Of a stretch of 64,000 bases of DNA, positions 59,730 to 64,000 are shown in pieces. The notes beneath the pieces were generated by a model. It did no database searches and was not told the DNA's origin. It saw nothing but the letters and a program-made list of their open reading frames with translations. Source of the DNA: CAWIXB01 sp963839955 (lineage in GTDB: Bacteria; Actinomycetota; Actinomycetes; JACCUZ01). The translations under genes were made by a program, and so were the position numbers. Positions within the stretch are counted from its first letter, which is position 1, and each line of letters opens with the position of its first letter. The stretch covers positions 1,426,001 through 1,490,000 of the forward strand of contig CAWIXB010000001.1 of assembly GCA_963839955.1 (NCBI GenBank), in the 5' to 3' direction.

Positions 59730-60605
59730 TCAGGTCGCGCTGGGTAACCGCACCTCGACCCGCCCGCTCTCGACGCGCACGTCGAAGGCCGGCACGGGTG
59801 CGGTGGCCGGGCCACGGCGCACCGACCCGTCATCGAGGCTGAAGCGACTGCCGTGCAGGGGACAAGTGACGGTGGTGTCGACGACGTCGACATCGCCTTC
59901 GTGAAGCGGCCCGGCCAGGTGGCTGCACCGGTCGGAGAGCACGTCGATGCGTTCGCCACTGCGGACGACCAGCACTGGCACATTGTCGTTCGGCGGGCCG
60001 AGGACGTGACGCTGCGGCACACCGTCTCCGGCGAGGTCGTCGAGGGCACACAGGTCGTGCCAGCCCGTACGCACGAGGTGCGGCACCACTGCAGCGTGGT
60101 TGGCGCCGGCGGCCTGCCGGAAGGAGAGGTGGCCGCCGAGGAAGCCGGCGAACCCGAGCAGCCCGAGGCCTGCGTAGGAGAGGGACTTGCCGCGTTGCCG
60201 GGCACCCGAGCGCCGCGCGGCCAGCGACGCGGCGTACAGCCCCAGGGCGGCGATGTTCGTGACGGCGTGCACCAGGCCTACTCGTTGCTGCTCCTCGTGG
60301 AGCTCGGACCAGTCGGCCCATCCGGACACGGCGGTCGGGGCGGCAGAGAGCAGGCCGGCGCCGACGAGGGTGTCGGCGGCGCGCTCCTCGCCACCGAGCG
60401 CGTCGAGCAGCGACGCGGAGAACAGCGCGCCGATGGAGACCTGGACGAGCGTGGGGTGCAGCGGATGGCCGAGCCAGACGCCGTGCAGCGCGTCGCGGGC
60501 CCGGCCGGTGCCGAGCAGGCTCTGCACCGTCGAGCGAAGCGGGTCGACGACACGGTCGAGGGGTGTCGCTCGCTCGAGCAGCGAGACGGAGTCGAAGGGC
60601 TTCAT
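59730..60605 (-). CDS. DUF2231-Rieske fusion iron-sulfur protein
   Basis: 291 residues. The N-terminal half is a DUF2231 membrane domain (GVWLGHPLHPTLVQVSIGAL, with about four helices and a conserved His pair). The C-terminal half is a Rieske [2Fe-2S] domain with both clusters of ligands: SDRCSHLAGPLHEG (CxH) and TCPLHGSRFSLDDG (CxxH). It should carry electrons at the inner membrane. It is the first gene of the run Rieske-membrane protein-ycnI-copC-copD. DNA polymerase-like gene stops 40 bases upstream. Confidence 0.9.
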   Translation of the reverse strand: MKPFDSVSLLERATPLDRVVDPLRSTVQSLLGTGRARDALHGVWLGHPLHPTLVQVSIGALFSASLLDALGGEERAADTLVGAGLLSAAPTAVSGWADWSELHEEQQRVGLVHAVTNIAALGLYAASLAARRSGARQRGKSLSYAGLGLLGFAGFLGGHLSFRQAAGANHAAVVPHLVRTGWHDLCALDDLAGDGVPQRHVLGPPNDNVPVLVVRSGERIDVLSDRCSHLAGPLHEGDVDVVDTTVTCPLHGSRFSLDDGSVRRGPATAPVPAFDVRVESGRVEVRLPSAT

Positions 60606-60645
60606 GTGAGGTACCTCACCCGTTCCTCGGTGGTCAAACGGAAAC

Positions 60646-62418
60646 TCAGGGCTTCGCCTCCGACCACCGGGACAGCACGGCGACGTCCGCGACGAATCGG
60701 ACCCCGCTCCCTGCGGCCCAGCGGGCGGCGGCCTGGTCGAGGCTCTCGTGCAGGATGCGGGTCACCACGTCACCCTGCGCCTCAGGTGCGTGGACGAGCA
60801 ACTCGTCGTGCAGGCACAGCACGATCTCTCCCATCGGCGGGTCGGTGGCGGCGAGCGCGGCCCGGACCGTCACCGCCCACATCTTGAACAGCTCCGCGGC
60901 GGCGCCCTGCACGAGCGCGTTGCGCGCGAAACGCCCCCGGCCGGCGATGGCCGACCGGTCTTCGGCGGCCACCGGGTACATGCGCACCAGCCGACCGCCG
61001 TACGTGCGCACCGCGCGACCCGCCTGGCCGTCGGTGTCGCCCGAGCGAAGGTAGTCCATCGCCACCGGGTAGGCGCGCTCGAGACCGCGCAACGCCTGGC
61101 CCGCCGTTCCGGAGGTCTGGCCGTACATCGCCGCCAGCACCGCGACCTTCGCCGTCGGCCGGTCGCACCCGAGTCGGGAGGCGACAGGTGCGTAGAGGTC
61201 CGCGTCAGCGGTCGCGGCGGCCAGCGCCGGGTCTGCCGAGACGGCGGCGAGCACGCGTGGCTCGATCTGGCCCAGGTCGGCGCGGACGAACACGTGCCCG
61301 GGCTGCGCCGCGACGGCCTCCCGCAGCTCCGCGGGCAGGTTGTGGAGCCCGGCCTGCGCGGTCATCCGCCCGGCCGCGCCGTCGCTGCCCTGCCAGGCAC
61401 CTCGCAGCCGTCCGTCCGCGCCGACGTGGCGGTCGAGCCATGAGTAGCCGTACGTCGTGGCGACCCGCTCGGACTTGCGCCAGGCCAGCAGCGCGTCGAC
61501 CACGGGGTGCGTCCCGCGCAACGGCTCGAGGCGCCACGAACGGGTGTCCGGCACGTCGATGCCGACGCGGGCGAGCATCGCGCGGACCTGGCCCGGGTTG
61601 CGGAGGTCGACGGTCTCGCCAGGCACGTGGCTGTGCACCGCCTCGTCGCGTGCCCCTCTCGAGCGAGCCGCAGCGTCGTCGTCGACCGGGCGCTCGCCGG
61701 CGTGCCTGGCGATCAACCGCGTCGCGGTCTCCCGGTCGAGCGGCAGCCCTGTGGTAGCGAGGTCGACGCAGAGCAGCGCGGCAGCGGACTCCGACCACGC
61801 GGTGAGCACCGGCAGTGCGGGGTCGCGGGGAACGCGCCGGCGGTCGGTCAGCTCGCCCAGCTTCACCTGCTGTTCCTCCGCCGTCCGCAAGGCCAGAGCG
61901 GCCCAGGCAGCTGCCCGCTCGGCGCTCGCCGGCCCGTCCGCCGCCCACTCGGCCCGCAGGTAGCCGTCGGGACGCACCGGCTGCTCGGGGTCACCCTCAC
62001 CGGCTCCCGCCGTCGTCGCCAGCAGGTCGAGCTGGCCGCTCACCGGCAGCCCGTCGAGGGGCAGGGACCGCTGCGTCGCCCAGACCAGAGCCGGGTCGTC
62101 CTGGGCGCCGCCGTGGAGGAGCCGGTGCACCGCGGCGACGTCCCAGCAGCCGACCAGGCGCACGCCCGCGGCGGCGAGGTCGGTCGCTGTTGCGGCCGCA
62201 GACCACCAGACCCAGCGGGGCGTGAGCTCGCCCGCGACCCGTCGTACCAGGGCATTGCGGTCACCGGTGAACGCCCAGGTCCTCGCGCCGAGGGCCAGGC
62301 CGAGCCCGGACCCGTCCGGCACGGTCGCGACCGCCAGGAGTGACCCAGGTCTCATTCCCGCCCACGCGTGTCGCAGCACGTCCAGGGCCGCGTCGGGCTC
62401 GCTGGGCAGGGGCGTCAC
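60646..62418 (-). CDS. Family A DNA polymerase-like protein with degenerate exonuclease domain
   Basis: 590 residues, the size of the actinobacterial 'bifunctional 3'-5' exonuclease/DNA polymerase' group. Polymerase motif A is FVRADLGQIEPRVLAAV (Asp, Glu, Arg kept), motif B RPTAKVAVLAAMYGQT (Arg, Lys, Tyr kept; the usual Phe is Leu), and motif C CLHDELLVHAPE (HDE kept). The N-terminal 190 residues occupy the exonuclease position but lack a clear DxE metal site. It resembles Pol I without the 5' nuclease and is a second, accessory polymerase, perhaps for repair or translesion synthesis. Confidence 0.88.
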   Translation of the reverse strand: MTPLPSEPDAALDVLRHAWAGMRPGSLLAVATVPDGSGLGLALGARTWAFTGDRNALVRRVAGELTPRWVWWSAAATATDLAAAGVRLVGCWDVAAVHRLLHGGAQDDPALVWATQRSLPLDGLPVSGQLDLLATTAGAGEGDPEQPVRPDGYLRAEWAADGPASAERAAAWAALALRTAEEQQVKLGELTDRRRVPRDPALPVLTAWSESAAALLCVDLATTGLPLDRETATRLIARHAGERPVDDDAAARSRGARDEAVHSHVPGETVDLRNPGQVRAMLARVGIDVPDTRSWRLEPLRGTHPVVDALLAWRKSERVATTYGYSWLDRHVGADGRLRGAWQGSDGAAGRMTAQAGLHNLPAELREAVAAQPGHVFVRADLGQIEPRVLAAVSADPALAAATADADLYAPVASRLGCDRPTAKVAVLAAMYGQTSGTAGQALRGLERAYPVAMDYLRSGDTDGQAGRAVRTYGGRLVRMYPVAAEDRSAIAGRGRFARNALVQGAAAELFKMWAVTVRAALAATDPPMGEIVLCLHDELLVHAPEAQGDVVTRILHESLDQAAARWAAGSGVRFVADVAVLSRWSEAKP

Positions 62419-62513
62419 CCGAGCATCCTGCCGTGGTCACGGGTGGTTGCGAGGCCACCCACCGGGCAAGGGCTCATGGCGAACGTGAACGTACGACGAG
62501 AGGGAACCCTTTT

Positions 62514-63377
62514 ATGCAGACGAGGCAGATCGGTGCCACGGCAGTCAGCGCGATCGGACTGGGCGGGATGCCGCTCTCGATCGAGGGCCGCCCGGACGAC
62601 CGGCGACACGCCGTCGCCACCGTCCATGCCGCCCTCGACGCGGGCCTGACGCTCATCGACACCGCGGACGCCTACCACCTCGACCCCTCCGACGAGGGAC
62701 ACAACGAGTCGCTCATCGCCGACGCGCTCGCCACCTGGTCGGGCGGCGCCACGGACGTGCTCGTCGCCACCAAGGGCGGCCACCTCCGGCCCGGTGACGG
62801 CGCGTGGACGCTGGACGGGTCGCCGCAGCACCTGCGTGACGCGTGCGACGCGTCCCTCAAGCGTCTCGGCGTCGACGCGATCGGTCTCTACCAGTTCCAC
62901 CGGCCCGACCCCCAGGTGCCGTTTGCCGAGAGCGTCGGGACCGTCGCCGAGCTGCTCGACGAAGGAAAGATCCGGATGGCCGGCGTCTCCAACGCCAACC
63001 CCGACCAGATCCGCGAGGCCCAGCAGATCCTCGGCGGGCGTCTCGCATCGGTGCAGAACCAGTTCTCGCCCGGCTACCGCTCCAGCGAGCCCGAGCTGCG
63101 CCTCTGCGACGAGATGGGCATCGCCTTCCTGCCGTGGAGCCCGTTCGGTGGCATCTCGAAGGCGAGCGAGCTCGGCTCGGCGCACGCGCCGTTCGCCGAG
63201 GTCGCGCGGGAGCGCGGGGTGAGCCCGCAGCAGGTGACGCTGGCCTGGATGCTCGCCAAGTCGCCGTTCGTGATCCCGATCCCGGGCTCGAGCCGGCCGG
63301 AGACCATTCGCGACTCCGCCGCCGCTGTCGACCTGACGCTGACTCCTGAGGAGATCGGCAGGCTCGACGCGCGTTGA
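62514..63377 (+). CDS. Aldo/keto reductase
   Basis: 287 residues from ATG 62514, with AGAGGGAA upstream. TIM-barrel AKR features: IGLGGMPLS, the catalytic Asp/Tyr segment LIDTADAYHLDPSDEGHNES, KGGHLRPG (Lys) and YQFHRPDPQVPFAESVG (His), with the C-terminal NADPH-binding IPIPGSSRPETIRDSAAAV. It reduces aldehydes or ketones of unknown identity. It is divergent from the polymerase-like gene, 95 bp away. Confidence 0.92.
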   Translation: MQTRQIGATAVSAIGLGGMPLSIEGRPDDRRHAVATVHAALDAGLTLIDTADAYHLDPSDEGHNESLIADALATWSGGATDVLVATKGGHLRPGDGAWTLDGSPQHLRDACDASLKRLGVDAIGLYQFHRPDPQVPFAESVGTVAELLDEGKIRMAGVSNANPDQIREAQQILGGRLASVQNQFSPGYRSSEPELRLCDEMGIAFLPWSPFGGISKASELGSAHAPFAEVARERGVSPQQVTLAWMLAKSPFVIPIPGSSRPETIRDSAAAVDLTLTPEEIGRLDAR

Positions 63378-63445
63378 CGCCTGGCGGCGACGTTCGGGTT
63401 AGGGTTCAGGCGCCGCAGTGCCTAAGCCCAGTCGGGGAGCCTCAC

Positions 63446-63628
63446 GTGTCCGAGACGCCGCACTTGCATGACGAGGTCGACCCCGTGGTGGCCGAGATGG
63501 TCGTGGCGATCCGCGACCGCTTCGGTCTGCGGGGGCTGCGGGCCGCGTCGGGGATGATCGACAACGAGATCACCCTGGCCGAAGAGGCCGTCAAGGAGCT
63601 CGCCGTCACCGAGCCCGCCACCGACTAG
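63446..63628 (+). CDS. Small acidic protein of unknown function
   Basis: 60 residues from GTG 63446, with GGGGAG six bases before. The sequence is mostly one acidic amphipathic helix pair: VAEMVVAIRDRFGLRGLRAA and SGMIDNEITLAEEAVKELAV. There is no recognised domain. Codon use matches its neighbours and the ribosome-binding site is good, so it is probably real. A large hairpin follows. Confidence 0.62.
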   Translation: MSETPHLHDEVDPVVAEMVVAIRDRFGLRGLRAASGMIDNEITLAEEAVKELAVTEPATD

Positions 63629-63664
63629 CCCGCGTCAGTTTCCGCCGAGTCGACCACGTTAGGT

Positions 63665-63718
63665 AGGCGCAGCAGTGCCTCAACAGGTCTGCCCGCCTGT
63701 TGAGGCAGTGCTGCGCCT
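63665..63718. terminator. Large inverted repeat between convergent genes
   Basis: Two 23-base arms (63665-63687 and 63696-63718) pair with a single mismatch around an eight-base loop; the left arm begins AGGCGCAGCAGTGCCTCAAC. It lies between the 60-residue gene on + and arfB on minus (stop 63780) and would end both transcripts. It is larger than an ordinary terminator stem, so it could also be a dispersed repeat. Confidence 0.6.
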
Positions 63719-63779
63719 GTTGTCGCTCGGCCACTCCGGCTGGCCGTCGGGTCCGGCTGTACGTCGGGCCGCGCGCTGG

Positions 63780-64000
63780 TCACGTGGCGTCGGGATCACC
63801 GCGTCGCAACCGCTTGGTCTGGCCCCGTCGCTTCTTCGCCACGATGCGACGCTCCTTGGCTGCCTTGGACGGCCGGGTCGGCCGGCGCTGTCGAGGCGGG
63901 GGTGCAATCGCCTCGGCGACCACCGCGACGAGACGCTTCTCCGCCGCCATCCGGTTGCGCAGCTGGGAGCGATGTTCCGACGCAGCGACCGTGACGACTC
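63780..64000 (-). CDS. arfB: Alternative ribosome-rescue factor ArfB, C-terminal part
   Basis: The frame is open to the right edge, so the N-terminal part with the GGQ motif is outside the window; about 73 residues remain. The visible part is typical of ArfB/YaeJ: ASEHRSQLRNRMAAEKRLVA (release-factor-like helix), then the Pro/Arg linker APPPRQRRPTRPSKAAKERR and the basic tail AKKRRGQTKRLRRG that enters the mRNA channel of stalled ribosomes. It hydrolyses peptidyl-tRNA on ribosomes lacking a stop codon. Confidence 0.88.
   Translation of the reverse strand, partial: VVTVAASEHRSQLRNRMAAEKRLVAVVAEAIAPPPRQRRPTRPSKAAKERRIVAKKRRGQTKRLRRGDPDAT

Overview
The window is 64 kb of very GC-rich DNA with the gene style of an actinomycete: GTG starts, ATGA stop/start overlaps, a mycothiol-dependent enzyme family, DUF4192, LAL-type regulators, and a two-component/protease locus laid out like mycobacterial mprA-mprB-pepD. 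It looks chromosomal. I see no rRNA, tRNA, CRISPR array, insertion sequence or prophage gene. A member of the Propionibacteriales (Nocardioidaceae-like) or a related order would fit, but I cannot fix the genus from the sequence alone. Both edges cut genes: an enoyl-CoA hydratase on the left and an ArfB-type ribosome-rescue factor on the right.

Layout. 0-9 kb: enoyl-CoA hydratase end, IclR regulator, DUF4192, a 1011-residue LAL regulator, TrmB, a small S4 protein and a GcvT-type FAD oxidoreductase. 9-17 kb: DUF4262, a broken HNH endonuclease gene, a geranylgeranyl-reductase-like enzyme, Mug glycosylase, a small conserved protein followed by cold-shock protein, an HTH protein, an anti-sigma-type ATPase with PAS domain, a DEAD-box helicase and a mycothiol-dependent enzyme. 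17-22 kb: a dicarboxylate permease coupled to a D-malate/tartrate dehydrogenase, then a group-2 sigma factor behind a SigH/SigR-type promoter, then an M28 peptidase lipoprotein. 22-28 kb: NTF2-like, dihydrofolate-reductase-like and glycosyltransferase genes, then a tight pxpB-pxpC-pxpA-capA operon for 5-oxoproline.

29-35 kb: a secreted GH43 arabinanase-like enzyme followed by a sugar ABC operon. 35-37 kb: PAC2 protein, bacterioferritin, bacterioferritin-associated ferredoxin under an iron box, and an alternative-oxidase-like diiron protein. 37-41 kb: an MprAB-PepD-like envelope stress module with matching direct repeats before mprA and pepD. 41-47 kb: a LacI regulator, a second sugar ABC operon and a secreted glycoamylase-domain enzyme. 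Neither ABC operon encodes an ATPase, so both probably share an MsiK-type subunit encoded elsewhere.

47-56 kb: alcohol dehydrogenase, Nramp-related transporter, citrate synthase, secreted GH15 glucosidase and a membrane GGDEF-EAL protein. 55-60 kb: an acyl-ACP desaturase behind a near-perfect palindrome. Its 3' end overlaps the 3' end of copD, the last gene of an opposing Rieske-membrane protein-ycnI-copC-copD copper operon. 60-64 kb: a polA-like DNA polymerase, an aldo/keto reductase, a 60-residue protein and the arfB end.

The observations most worth a second look are the iron/alternative oxidase region, the shared repeats in the mprAB-pepD locus, the oxidative-stress promoter of the sigma factor, the CapA fusion inside the oxoprolinase operon, the copper operon, and the HNH gene with an internal deletion.
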